DNA of 64,000 nt from assembly GCF_958979055.1 (NCBI RefSeq), contig NC_084893.1:7257071-7321070 (forward strand). The letters are read 5' to 3'. Position numbers and translations under genes: made by a program. Under the pieces are notes generated by a model. That model saw nothing but the letters and a program-made list of their open reading frames with translations, did no database searches and was not told the origin of the DNA. Of this stretch, positions 34,869 to 46,704 are shown one piece after another; within the stretch, counting starts at the first letter, position 1; every line of letters begins with the position of its first letter. The DNA comes from Alnus glutinosa (lineage: Eukaryota; Streptophyta; Magnoliopsida; Fagales; Betulaceae).

Positions 34869-35261
34869 CCTTGCTTTGTGAGGAATATCATAGCCTCCTA
34901 GTGTAGCAGTTGCAGATGTTTCTCGGGGAATCAAGAGAGGCATAGGAGCATGTAGTCTAAGCGTCTCCTTAATCACACATTTTAAGTAGCCCATTTTATT
35001 CACGTCATTCACATCTACCTTTGATTTCTTTCCCACCACTTGTCTCACCACTTTTTGCACTTTCTTCATGACTTTTGGGTTTTTCATGATCTCTGTCATT
35101 ACCCAATCCATTGCTGTTACAGAAGTATACGTTGATCCCACAAACATGTCCTGAGATAGATTCAAAAAGATAGCTTCATTTAGCAAATATTTTGTGTACC
35201 CTGTGCATTAAGGGTGTACATGTGGCCAAATACTAACTGTCCGCATCCACTATCCGCACAT
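34869..35261 (-). pseudogene. P450 fragment copied from the CYP71 gene
   Basis: 393 bp equal in length to 37924-38316, with 13 differences by my count (about 97% identical) and no indels. It covers the first part of P450 exon 2 (I-helix V-G-S-T-Y-T-S, where the gene has S-T-D-T-S, then K-E-T-L-R) and continues through the acceptor site into the intron, including the left end of the hAT MITE there. So it was copied at DNA level, not from mRNA. It is flanked by direct repeats TATTTTAGTTGCC (34858-34870) and TATTTTTTAGTTGCC (35261-35275). No start, no heme region: non-functional. Confidence 0.92.
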
Positions 35262-35275
35262 ATTTTTTAGTTGCC

Positions 35276-36068
35276 TTTGTTGATTAACCTAGCTCGCTTA
35301 TGTAAGTGAATCTTTCAGTACTTTGCTAACTATATAAAGAGTAACTCTAAATTCTACAACCTTTATATTTTTTATTTTCTTTTCTTTTTTTAACAATGGT
35401 TGATCTAAAGGCAGATGTGACAATGAGATAAAATTTATGATAACCTTTTAGCCTAGATGAACAGCTTGGACCTAAGAAACATGTCGAGTGTGACCTAAGC
35501 ATAAGGATAAAATAGCTTGGACCTTAATCGTCCGTGGGTCTAGAGGAGGAAATTTGCATTTGTGTGCTCAAGAGTGGTTTTGTTGTTCAGATTGCATCAA
35601 AATTGGGTCTGTCAATTCGAGTATGGTCTATATTAGATTTTACGGATCTAAGAATGTATATTTTATCACGCCATTTAAAGTTTTAAATAACGTAGAATCA
35701 TCTACATTGTTAGATGCAATAAAATAAAAATTTAAAAGTAAAATGGGTGTTTTTTTGAACTCCATTATGTTTTTTTTAGGCCTGTACAAGTGGTTACGGT
35801 TAGAAGTTATTGGCTCTAACCGTTAACCGCAACTGCCTAAGGCGGTTTAGATTTAAACAATTGCAACTATTCTGCTTAGGCAGTTAGTAGTTATTTTATA
35901 AACAGCATTTAACGGTTATTAAAAGCTATAATTGACGGTTGATACCCGTTTTTTATATATGGGCTCGAGTGTTGAAGCGCAATTATTATTAGTTATTTAT
36001 TTAAAAAAAAAAAAGAAGAAAGAGAAACATTTTAATAATTTGTACTCGAGTAATGAAGTTTAAAGTTA
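35276..36068. other. gene-free interval with half hAT-like repeat
   Basis: 35776-35960 resembles one end of the TAGGGGTGTACAA family ('ggcctgtacaagtggttacggtt', 'ccgttaaccgc'), with no matching second end. The rest is AT-rich and unassigned. Confidence 0.5.
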
Positions 36069-36938
36069 GAGTAATGTTTCTTACATACACTTTGTATACA
36101 AAGTCTTAGAGCACTACCATCAGTTTCCCAACTATTTTTCCTATATTTAGGGAACAAAACTATTTTTTGCTTCCCTATAAAAAAAACACCCCACAATAGA
36201 TTCCCTTAATTTTTCCTATATCAATTAAGTACTAGTTTTTGCTCTTATTTTATTATTATTTTTTTCTTTTTCCTACTTTTATTTTTTTATTCATTTTTTT
36301 CTTCCCTCCTCTCTTGTTATCTCCGTCCTATCTCTCTCAAAACCCACCACCACCCCTCTTCTTTTCCTCTTCTCATCTTTTCTTTTCCCTTTCTTCATCT
36401 TCTCGATCTTTCCTTCCTCTCTTCTCTATGACTCAAAACAAGTAGAGTGAGAGAACTCGGGAGAGAGATTGAGAGAGAGAGAGAGAGAGAGAGCTTGAGG
36501 GAGAGAGATCAAATCAGAAAGAAACGCAGTGAGAGGAAGGTCTGATCTCCGATGCGTGAATTTGGGTCGACGCCGTTGAAGTTGAGGGCGCGATTTTGGT
36601 GGCTTGAGGTGCGAACTTCTAGTAAAACAAGAGGAAATTTCTGGTGGAATTTTGGACATTTCAAACTGTGAAATTTCGGTGGAATTTTGAACTATGAAAT
36701 TTCTGGTGATCATGAGGCTTGGGGCTTTACCGGGTTTGAAGAAATTTTTTATTTTGATCGAGTTTGAGCTTTGGCGGGGTGGAGATGATGGAGCACGAGG
36801 AAGGTGGAAGGAGAGAGGAGAGAAAGATGGTTTTCTTATTTATTAAAATATTAGGTTGAGAATCTACAGTAACCATGTATATTTACATGGTTACTGTAGA
36901 TTCTCAAGAAGATCATGTAAATTTAGGGTGTTTGTTGG

Positions 36939-36976
<38 letters not shown>

Positions 36977-37130
36977 CTTATAAAATTTTCCCTAAATATA
37001 GGGAAGGGAACCATTTTAGGGAGTCTGATGGGAGTGCTCTATGTGGCATTTTGTTTTAATTTTTTTATTTTTTCAAAACAAAGTGACACGTAGGACTTTG
37101 TATATAAAGTGTGCGTACGAAATATTACTC
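36069..37130. mobile_element. Mutator-type element, possibly itself nested
   Basis: Ends GAGTAATGTTTC / inverted GAGTAATATTTC, continuing to 'ctttgtatacaaagtc'; perfect 9-bp duplication TTAAAGTTA (36060-36068 and 37131-37139). A second pair of inverted ends, GAGCACTACCATCAG at 36109 and its near complement ending 37039, lies just inside; without a target duplication I cannot say whether this is a separate insertion. Contains pyrimidine-rich DNA, a (GA)n tract and a T-run (36942-36976). Confidence 0.8.
36858..36905. repeat. perfect 21-bp hairpin
   Basis: 36858-36878 and 36885-36905 are exact inverted copies (core CTACAGTAACCATGT) around a 6-nt loop. It lies inside the 36069-37130 element. Confidence 0.9.
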
Positions 37131-37139
37131 TTAAAGTTA

Positions 37140-37593
37140 GCAGAAGTAATTAGTTCTTATAATATCTTATTTATATATATTTATTTCTCCAAAAATAAAA
37201 CTCATTGCATATGCCAATTGAAGGTGCGAAAAAAAATAAAAGAAAGAGAAATGCATCACATGCATATGTTCAAGAAGTACATGGGGGTTCAAAATCCTCT
37301 ACGGAAAATCACACCCATTACAAAAAAGAAAAAAAGAGTAATACTATAAGCCATATATATATATATATATAATATAATTTAGAAATGTAATTTGGTATCA
37401 CCTTTTTTTACATTTCTTGCAAATCTATCATTGAATCTGTGAAACTGGCCTACATGTAGGTTTTACTATTTCAATGATGAATTTACACATCTCCTATACG
37501 GAGATGAATAAAAGAGAATAAAATGAAATATTTATTTTTTATTTATGAGTACTTCTATCCCTCACCGGGCACAAGGCGGCGTTTATTCGACTG
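37140..37593. other. P450 3' flank
   Basis: Short (TA)n tracts (37352-37372) and AT-rich DNA. Probably contains the 3' UTR and polyadenylation region of the minus-strand P450. No gene. Confidence 0.5.
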
Positions 37594-38667
37594 CTATATA
37601 TATTCAATTGGCAAAAGACAGAGAGGAGCTTCCTTGAGAATAGTTAGCCCAAAGGCCTCGCTCATGTCCAAGTCCTTCCCAGTTACTCCGGTAGGCAACT
37701 CCCAATTGAACCAGTACAAGAGATTGGCCGTCACATATTCAATTGTTGCTTGTGCAAATGACATGCCGGCGCAGATCCTTCTCCCACCGCCGAACGGAAA
37801 AAAATGGAAGTCTTGGTCTAGAGAATCTACTGCGTTGTCATTCTCGAATCTCTCCGGGATAAAATCCTCCGCATTTGGCCAAACTTTGGGGTCCCTTTGA
37901 ATGCCCCATACGTTGATGTATACCCTTGCTTTGTGAGGAATATCATAGCCTCCTAGTGTAGCAGTTGCAGATGTTTCTCGGGGAATCAAGAGAGGCACAG
38001 GAGCATGTAGTCTAAGCGTCTCCTTAATCACACATTTTAAGTAGCCCATTTTATTCACGTCATTCACATCTACCTTTGATTTCTTTCCCACCACTTGTCT
38101 CACCTCTTTTTGCACTTTCTTCATGACTTTTGGGTTTTTCATGAGCTCTGTCATTACCCAATCCATTGTTGTTACAGAAGTATCCGTTGATCCCACAAAC
38201 ATGTCCTGAGATAGATACAAAAAGATTGCTTCATTTACCGAATATTTTGTGTACCCTGTGCATTAAGGGTGTACATGCGGCCAAATACTATTTGTCCGCA
38301 TCCATTATCCGCACATGTAAATGTGATTAACAAAAGCTACTATCCATATACCTTATATATATATATATATATATATTTACCAAAATGACGTTGTTTTGGA
38401 TTAAGTATAGATTATGTTTACATTAGTTTGGTTAGATATATTCGCACATGCAGATGCGGTTAACAAAAGTCACTATCCGCATACCTTATATATGTATATA
38501 TATATATATATATATATAATTGTTTTGATGTTTAATACCAAAATAACGTTTTGAATTATATAGATTATGTTTACATTAATTTGGTTAGATATATATGTTG
38601 CTTTCTCGCATAACACTTGAGAAAAAAGACAAAAGTAATGTGAAATTAATATATTTTCAAAAGATTA

Positions 38668-38711
<44 letters not shown>

Positions 38712-39953
38712 AGCCTAAAACACTAAAAACAGACCTGAATTATTTTCAAAATCATTTAAAATAGGCCTTAATATAAACCAAAAGAAGGCCTAAAAGACTA
38801 AAATAAGCTCATTACCTAATATGCGAATAGTGGATAATAAGTACATTTAATAATTGCACAGGTGCAGTAGTAAAAACATGGTGCGGATATGGATGCAAAA
38901 AAAACGTGTGTAAAAGTGATATCTGCATTTTACGGATGCGGTTGAAAATATTGTAAATAATTGAATCCGCATCCGTAAGTACACCCTACTGTGCACGCAT
39001 GCGTTTAAATATGTATGTGTTAAGTAGAGGGAGAGAGAGAGAGAGAGGGAGAGAGAGAGAGAGACCAGTAGGATTGCTTTGATCCTGCCGTAACTGAGAT
39101 CAAAGCCATGGAGGCCAGTTTCTTTAAGGTGGAGGAGAATATCTATAAAATTTCTCTTACTAGAGAGGCTACCATCTGTTAACAACACTCTGCGCTTCTC
39201 AATCACCTGTTCAAAAAACGCATCTACCTCTTTGGAAGTCCTAGTCAGTGTCCCCGTGAAGCCTGTAAGGTTATCCATCCATCCAAGATTGGGAAAATAG
39301 TCTCTAAAACTAAAAGCTGGAAATGCCAACAGTATCTTCCTCGACATCTCCCCCCATTTGCTCTTACCATCTTCTCCTTCGCACCTTTCTCCAATAACAG
39401 CTCTGCACACCATGTCGTTTGTGACATCAAGCAGCAACTCACTTAAATTAACCGTTTCCCCTTGTAGACTTGAACGGCGTATCTTCTTCACCAACCTGTC
39501 AACTTCTTCGTCCCTCTGGAACTGAAGCGACTGCACTCTGTGAAGGCTAAGAAGCTCTTGAACGCAAAGCTTCCTCAGCTGTCTCCAGTACTCACCGTAT
39601 GGTGAAAATGCCAAGTCTTCTTGTCCGTTGAGGATGATGTCTACAGACATTGGTCTTGCGCGATTTGAGAAGATGATATCATGGGTCTTGAGCATTTCTT
39701 TCACTATTTCTGGTGAAGAAACCACAAGACTTGGAACACTGCCCAAATGTAAGAGCATTATGGGACCATACTTTTTGGAGAGTGCTTGGAAAGAACGGTG
39801 GGGGAGTGTCCCTATCTGATGCAGGTTGCCAATTATCGGTAGCTTTGGTGGGGATGGAGGTAAACGGAGATTGCCACCTCTAGCGCGCTTACGCAATATA
39901 AGGGCGAAAGAGAGGAAAAGAAGGAAAACGAGCAATATTGGGTGCAGAGACAT
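37594..39953 (-). CDS. cytochrome P450, CYP71 family (CYP71A-like)
   Basis: Two exons: 39066-39953 (296 codons) and 37594-38205 (203 codons plus stop), joined in phase 0 at ...K-A-I-L-L / D-M-F-V-G..., GT...AG intron; 499 residues, the usual length. N-terminal membrane anchor (about 1-20), then the proline hinge P-P-S-P-P-K-L-P; W-R-Q-L-R in the C-helix; I-helix oxygen-binding F-V-G-S-T-D-T-S (about 299-306); E-T-L-R (358-361); P-E-R-F (413-416); heme loop F-P-F-G-G-G-R-R-I-C-A-G (432-443, Cys 441). An ER-membrane monooxygenase fed by cytochrome P450 reductase. CYP71 enzymes act in terpenoid, alkaloid, cyanogenic and phenylpropanoid pathways; the substrate cannot be read from sequence. All key residues are present, so it is probably functional. 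A TATATA tract at 40016-40031 may be the promoter element. Confidence 0.93.
38265..38988. mobile_element. hAT MITE inside the P450 intron
   Basis: Ends TAAGGGTGTAC and inverted TAGGGTGTAC; flanks CTGTGCAT / CTGTGCAC (38257-38264 and 38989-38996), an 8-bp duplication with one mismatch. It accounts for 724 of the 860 intron bases; without it the intron would be about 128 bp. It contains two diverged tandem copies of about 160 bp with (TA)n, and an A-run (38672-38709). Confidence 0.8.
39022..39064. repeat. (GA)n tract at the P450 splice donor
   Basis: GA repeats (CT on the coding strand) begin right after the GT of the exon 1 donor at 39064-39065. Confidence 0.9.
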
Positions 39954-42543
39954 TTTTGCTCTTGCTGCAGCTACTTCTACGCATGAAATTAACTAACAAG
40001 CCTGCTCATGAAGAACATATATATATATATGGGGTTGTTGATTACTTAATTGGTCTCTCGATTACCATCTATATATATGGCATGTAGCAATGTACAGCCT
40101 AATTACTCATAATTAATTCTTTCAACTTTGTACACCAATTTCATAAAGAGTAACAAATGCTTGGACCATCCATTGTGTGTCCTCTCCCCTCCCCTACCCT
40201 CCCTAGAAAGTAAAAATACTTAATTATTCCTCTATAAAACTTACCGGTAATTAGGAAATAAAACCAATATGTAGGAAGTGATTAGGAGGGGAGGCATATC
40301 CAATATGGGAGAGAGAGATTAGGGAATAAAACCAATATATAGTGAACAAAACCAATATCGGAGAGACGATTATACCTCACAAGTGCATAAAAAAAAAAAA
40401 AAAACTGCCCAAAAAAAAAATTATATACAAAGATTTCCTCCGAACTAGGTTAGAAGAACTTCCTCTAACCAAGTCTATAAAAATGTCATGTGTCCATTTC
40501 ATGTGAAAAACACATGATTTTTTCAATTGCAAGAACAAATTTGGAATAAATTTTATTAAAAATGCATTTAATTTGCTCTTCCAACTTTGTCTTTGCAATT
40601 GAAAAAAGTGTGTTTTCACATGCAAATGGACAAATGGTATTTTTACCCTCTTTTTTTTTTTTTTTTTTTGGACATGTCCACACAAGAGGGGGATGTGAGA
40701 TTCGAACTAGTAACCTCCGCTTCATGAAGCGTGGTCCCCAGCCGATTGAGCTATCCATTGGGAACTTGTCCAACCCAATTTATAAAGATGTCATGTGTCT
40801 ATTTTGCACGTAAGAAGCACATGCTTTTTAAATAATAAGGACAAATTTGAAGAAACAATTTCTTTCAACTTTACCATTCCTATTTAGAAAGCATGTGCTT
40901 CTCATATATAAAAGGGACACATTACATTTTTATACAATCCAATTTGGAGAAAAATTTTGTCCGCATTTTTATAAACTAGTTCCTCCAACCCAATTTGAAT
41001 GAAAACTATGTCCCATAAAAAAAATTAGGAAATAAAAAATGCTCAGAAAAAGTTCAAATAAATGTCAACGCTAGGCATTCAAACAAAAATCACGAATATC
41101 AAACGCAGAGTTACGTTGTTCATCTGGTAAAACTTTTTAGAAGATGTTTTTTCTTTTGACTGTGATATGATACAAATGCGGAAAAACTTTCTAGAAGACA
41201 TTTTTTTTTTTTTTTAATTGTGATATAATATAAATGTGAAAACAATTTTATTTGTTGAGTTATTTATTAATAATTTTGTTTTTAAACTCTGCTAAAAAAA
41301 CATGGTCTCAAACAAGCACGTTATAATTTGGGTGGGGGCATCAAAGGCTCAAACTATAATTTTATACCAACTAGCTAGTTCTAGATATTTTATACCTTGC
41401 AGATATTTTTCGTCTCCTACAGGCTACAAGTACCACTCACACAAGCCATCCTTGCTTTTAAATTTATTCAAATTAATTTTGCATTTAAGAAATATAGATG
41501 GAGGCTCAAAAGAAACCCTAGGAAGACGGGTTTTCGAGGCATGAGGAGATCCGGATCTAGTCGGATCGTGCCCGTGTGTTTGGGTCCTAATTGTAAACCA
41601 AGTTCAAAAGGAGAGAGAAGAAGAAGAAAGGGAATGATCGATAAGATTACGAGGTGGCCGGGTGAACGGAAGGACTGAGATTGTCGTCAGTGAGAGAATC
41701 AGAGAATGGCCGGTGAAGGAGGTTCGAAGTGGGCATTTGAGTGGGGCTTTGAGTTGTTCCTTCTTTTTCAAAAAATGAAGAATAAAAGAAGTGGGAGGCC
41801 ATGTTCGATAAATAAAATTTTGTTTCAAAACAAATAACACATATATATCTCCTACACGTCTCCCTATAACTAAATTTTAAATTCATGTGAGAATTCAATG
41901 ATGGATTTGAAAATAAGATGTGTATGAGATGTATTTGTATCACTTCTCTTGTTTCAATAAGCAAAACATGACCATACCGAGAAAATTATAATTTAGAATT
42001 GTATTATTGAGTGTTTTAATAAATTTGATTACAATTCAAATTCTATTTCAATGTTATAACCAAATAAATGAATAAAAATAGCTATTTTATTCCATTTTTT
42101 TCTATTCCTAATAATAAATATTTATTTTCTTAATAAAATATTCATCCTCATACCAAACTAAACCTTTATTTGATAGGCCACCATTCATGGTTAGGTGTAT
42201 GTACTTATCTAAGTTGCCAAGGTCCATATATTTCAACAGTAAATGATAAATTCCCGCTGCCACTAGCAACCACCCTATGGGACTACGGACAAGTCAAGTC
42301 AAGCCAAAACTTAAATGATTAAGGTTGCTTATCGGTGACCAAAAATGATAGCCCCTCACGCTAGAGTACAATTCACCCGCATTAAATCAAATTAATTAGG
42401 ATTGGTCTAGGTTGGCTTGTTTATATTTCTTTCTCAACATTTTTCCCAACAACTTAAACCTAACAACTTGTTTTAAAAATTATTGTCTTGAGATAATCAT
42501 TTTATTAATTGCGCGAGCGCGCGCACGTATATATAACTCATAG
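39954..42543. other. P450 upstream region, no gene
   Basis: Includes the likely P450 promoter near 39990-40060, a SINE (40651-40762) flanked by locally repeated phrases ('atgtcatgtgtc' at 40483 and 40789), and a local duplication at 41120-41260. Low-complexity ORFs at 41302-41678 show no family. Confidence 0.5.
40651..40762 (-). mobile_element. tRNA-derived SINE
   Basis: The minus strand reads GGATAGCTCAATCGG (box A, about 40742-40756) and AGTTCGAATCTC (box B, about 40697-40708), spaced as in a tRNA, then a unique tail and an A-run (T19 at 40651-40669). The clover-leaf is not intact and there is an A-tail, so this is a SINE rather than a tRNA gene. No target duplication identified. Confidence 0.75.
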
Positions 42544-42620
42544 CACAAAATTATCAATTTTTTTTTAAAAAAAATAAAATAAAATCATACTATTGTTGCG
42601 TAAACTCCAACTTTGCACAA
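42544..42620. repeat. LINE target duplication, left copy
   Basis: 77 bp matching 49608-49691 apart from homopolymer length and a few substitutions; ends 'taaactccaactttgcacaa' in both copies. Confidence 0.85.
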
Positions 42621-42658
42621 GCATCTTTTTGGATAAGAACGTATAATTTACCTCTTGC

Positions 42659-42952
42659 TTGCATGGAAAGGCTATTGGCCATAAGATTGACTCTTTGGTA
42701 GGGTTTGTGGAGGAGGTAGATGTGCATGAGGAGGAGACCGGTTGGGGAGAATATCTGAGGTTGAAGATCGTGATAGATTTGTCCAAACCTCTGGCCAGGG
42801 GGAGAATGCTCCATATCCAGGATAGCTCTACTTGGGTGGCTTTCAAATATGAAAAGTTACCAAAAATGGTCGCATGGGTTGTACTAGACTCAGAAATTGC
42901 CCAAAGGCAGGAGATGAGAGGTGCAACAGTATAGACTGTGGCTTCACGTTCA
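42659..42952 (+). pseudogene. LINE ORF1 (gag-like) fragment
   Basis: An open stretch with G-W-G-E-Y-L-R-L-K-I-V-I-D and W-V-A-F-K-Y-E-K-L-P, typical of the DUF4283 plus zinc-knuckle ORF1 proteins of plant LINEs. The expected cysteines after K-L-P are lost through a frame change. Cut at 42953 by the hAT insertion. Confidence 0.75.
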
Positions 42953-42960
42953 GTTTCCCC

Positions 42961-43117
42961 TAGGGCCGGCAATTTTGACACGACACGAACACGACACGAA
43001 ATTAGCGGGTTTGGGTCTATCTTAAACGGGTAGACCCGTTTATCTCAATTTGGCGGGTCGAGTCACGGGTGACCCACCAGACACGATTACCTTTTTCTTT
43101 TCTTTTTTTCCTTTTCT

Positions 43118-43151
<34 letters not shown>

Positions 43152-44256
43152 TTTATTAAAAAAAAGAAAAAGAAAAAGGAAATGGGATTAGTCTGATTAG
43201 GTTGCCCTAACTTCTTCACTTCTTCGGTTTTCTTCTCTTTCTCCTTCACACCACGCCGCCCCGCCCCCTCTTCTTCCACTTTCTTCTTCTTCAACGCCGC
43301 GCCACCACGGCCGCCACCCCCTCTTCTTCTTCCTCTCGCTAGACCCACTCGATGTAGAGACGCTCTCTCTCTTTGGTCTCCTTCAACGCCGCCTCTTCTT
43401 TTTCAGCAATCTACATGTTAATTTTGCCATAAGTGGAAAGAAAACAGAGCAAATATTTTTCATCTGCAATGGGAATCTAGGCATCAGTTGCGTCGCAGGA
43501 GACTCGCCGTGAAAAAGTGATGTTCTTAGAAGGAAGTAATTTTTCCAATGGAAATCTTGGTCTTGGGCCTTAGCTCTCTTTGCTCTAAGCAAGGGAGCAA
43601 ATGAGTGAACCAAGACGCTGCAATTCTCTACCAGGTTTGTTGATGGTTTAATCTCTCTGCTTTAGAATTTACTTGCTTTTCATTCCCATGGGAAAAAAGT
43701 TTACTTCTCATACATTGGGTTTTTCTTTTTTCTTTTTTTTTTTCCCAGAAAATTCAGAAGCATTTATGATTTTGGCAATGAATTAGGTCTCTGTATGGTG
43801 CTAATAATGAGTGTATAATAATATTTTACGCCATTTTACTAAAGATAAATTCAACCATATATACAACACAGCTGAAATTCAGTTGATCATGCATGGTATA
43901 TAATCTTGAATTTCTTGGTAAAAATCAAAGAAAATTATTATTTTTTGCTATTTTTTTTTTATTCAGCTAATAACCTAATTCTTAGTCAAATATTCGAGCT
44001 TGATGATTTTCACTTAAATCTTGACAATACTCTGCCTGCTGTTTTTCTGAGTAATTGGATGACATGGTTCTTTAACTTTCAATGACAAACTTATAGCTTA
44101 TTTTTATTCTGACTGCATTCGATTGTTGTATTGACTTTGGAAGAGGCTAAGTTTAAGACTTTAAGTAGGGTGATATTTTTTTTCTTTTTCCGTAATATAT
44201 GTTTGCAGTTTTTTTATTTTTTTATTTTTTTTTTTTTTTTAAAAAATTTTAAACGG

Positions 44257-44292
<36 letters not shown>

Positions 44293-44444
44293 GGGTCGTG
44301 TTGACCCGATTCAACCCATTATGTTAAACGGGTTTCACGGGTCGTGCCGAGTGACCCGTGAAATTACCGTGTTCGTGTCGTGTTTGGGTCTAGGCTAAAC
44401 GGGTCGTAAACGGGTCGTGTCGGGTACCCGTTTTGGTAGCCCTA
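42961..44444. mobile_element. non-autonomous hAT element, 1484 bp
   Basis: Ends TAGGGCCGGCAA and inverted TAGGGCTACCAA, perfect 8-bp duplication GTTTCCCC (42953-42960 and 44445-44452). Same family as 25757-28930, with the same ACGGGTC/GACCCGT sub-terminal motifs. The interior (43180-43640) has CT-rich, leader-like sequence followed by a donor-like CCAG/GTTTGT at about 43633, suggesting a captured gene 5' end; no protein is identifiable. (TA)n at 43127-43151 and A-run at 44260-44291. Confidence 0.88.
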
Positions 44445-45365
44445 GTTTCCCCCTAAAAGGGGCATAGGAGGCGAGCCTCAATTCGGCAGAAATCGATTTG
44501 AAGGAGAATCAGGTGGATCACAAAATCAGAAAAGCGATTGATACCTGCCTTGACACCCCTCCAATGATGAGTCCTCTAGCAGCAGGGTAGTGGTCAGAAG
44601 GCGGCGGGGTGTCTCCCATAAGAAACCCGAGCTTGTTGCAAGTGGTTCCTGGTATGGAAGGTGAACAAAGATCACAGGTGAAAATTGCTGCGAATGACAC
44701 GCTTATGAATGAAGGGCATGTATCTCGCGATTTTGAGGAAGGACCAATAAGGAAAGAATGGGCGTCTTCAAAAGGAAAGAATTTGCTGGAAGGAGGGGTA
44801 GCTGGAGTTTTAAATAAGGAAATGGGTGGGCCTACGACTGAAAAGTAAAAACAATATTTGGGCCATTGGGATTCAGCCTTAGGCCAGATGATTTACGAAT
44901 GTCTGGAATAAGCCTCTAGTGACCTCATGGCGGAAAGAGATCCTAGAGATAACACATACCCCACCCATGTGTCGTGCTTAGAAGTAATGAGCAATGTCCG
45001 GTTGTCTCCAACTCTAATACAGACAACCTCAGTCTCGAGAGGAAGTCTCCAGAAGTCAACCTTAGTTGCTCCAACAAGTAGGTGTGGATGAAGTCTCTAG
45101 AAGGTAAGCATCAGACAAGAATTCATAAAGTACAATCCAAGGCATCTCTTGGTTCGGCATCCACCTGAAAGAAGATAGCTTGGCAAGGAGCAGTCTCTCC
45201 ACAATCTAATGGTAAGAAGGGCGAGTTTGATGGTAAACGAAAGGTGGAGAAGAGAGCTGAGGAGGACGATGACTCTCAACCTAAGAAAGGTAGGAAATCT
45301 GTGGATTTACATTCTCGAATCATCTCTAAACCGACGGTGGCTGTGGTATAGCTCCACCCAACTCA

Positions 45366-46262
45366 ATGATTGCCCTGAGTTGGAACTGTCGGGGGCTTGG
45401 GGGTTAGGGGTGGACCTATATAGGGGCTAGGGGGACCCTAGCCCCCCCCCCCCCCCCCCCCCCAACCAAGCTGTTACATAGTATTAGTAAGATGGAAGCA
45501 GTAAAATCTAAACTGAGGTTTGATGGTTTGTTTGTGGTTGATTGCCATGGCCGTAGTGGTGGATTAGCTTTGTTGTGGAATTTGGATATTCAAGTTTGCA
45601 TAGAAAACTACAACATGCGGCATATCAATGCTGTAATTCAGTCTGGAAGTACGGGAAAGGAATGGAAATTTACTGTTTTTTATGGCCACCTAGAAGTGGC
45701 CAAGAGACCGAATTCGTGGGCTCTACTCTGGTACTTATCTTGAATGGCCCTTGAACCGTGGCTATGCGTAGGGGATTTCAATGAAATCACTTCCGCCTCG
45801 GAAAAATCTAGTTCATCAGTTCGGCCTCCTAACTAAATGTACATTTTCAAACTGGCCCTGGAGGATAGCCACTTAGCTGATTTAGGCTTCTCTGGGCCTA
45901 AGTTCACTTGGTGCAATGGGAGAAGTGGTAGTGCTTATACACAGGAAAGGCTAGACAGGGCAGTGGCGAATGTGAGTTGGACTCTGATGTTTGATGTGGT
46001 GGATGTCAATGTGTTGGCTAGGAGTAGCTTGAATCACCATCCTATTTTGGTGAATTTTTCTCATACCAGAGATGTTAGGTGGAACAAGAGTAGATTTTTC
46101 AAATATGAAGCTAGTTGGACGAAATATAAGGAACATCAGGAAGTAATTAAACAAGTATGGCGGGTTAAACAGAAAATCACTTATCCGTGGATTAATATCC
46201 AAAGCAAACTGATTGGTTGTAGAAGATCCCTGAAACTGACTGGTTGTAGAAGATCCCTGTAA
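45366..46262 (+). pseudogene. LINE endonuclease domain
   Basis: Begins ATG with M-I-A-L-S-W-N-C-R-G-L-G, the canonical start of plant LINE ORF2 endonucleases (Asn of the active site). Further on G-G-L-A-L-L-W, G-D-F-N-E-I (about 45770) and F-T-W-C-N-G ... E-R-L-D-R-A, then S-L-N-H-H-P where the usual motif is S-D-H-x-P. Interrupted by a C22 run (45442-45463) and stops. Confidence 0.85.
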
Positions 46263-46704
46263 CACTGGGTGAGAAAGCAAGCTAGCATAGTGGAGGAGAA
46301 GATTCAAAAAAATAGAATAGGAGCTTCATCATCTTCGGGAGCAAGAGCATGTGGAGTTCCCTGTGTCAAAAGGCCCACTCAAAGAAGAATTGCATACCCT
46401 GCTGCAGCAGCAGGAGCTGAAGTGGAAGCAACGAGCCAAAGAAAATTGGCTGAGGTTCGGGGATCGCAACTCAAAGTTCTTCCATGCATGTGCTAAATAA
46501 AAACATAGCCGAGGTAGGATTTTGGCTATCAAGGATAAGGAGGGCTGGTTGTGTAGTTCCAAAGAAGAGATTGAAGCAGCCTTTGTGTCTCATTTCCAAG
46601 AATTATTCACTTTTGGAGAAAACTTGGAGGTGGAAGCTTGCATTGAGGCTCTTAACAACAAGGTGACTGGGTCTATGAACTAGAAACTGGCGGCTATTTT
46701 TACT

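Noticed and set aside
40697..40757. tRNA-like box A and box B on the minus strand
   Set aside because: No intact cloverleaf, and an A-tail follows; better explained as a tRNA-derived SINE.
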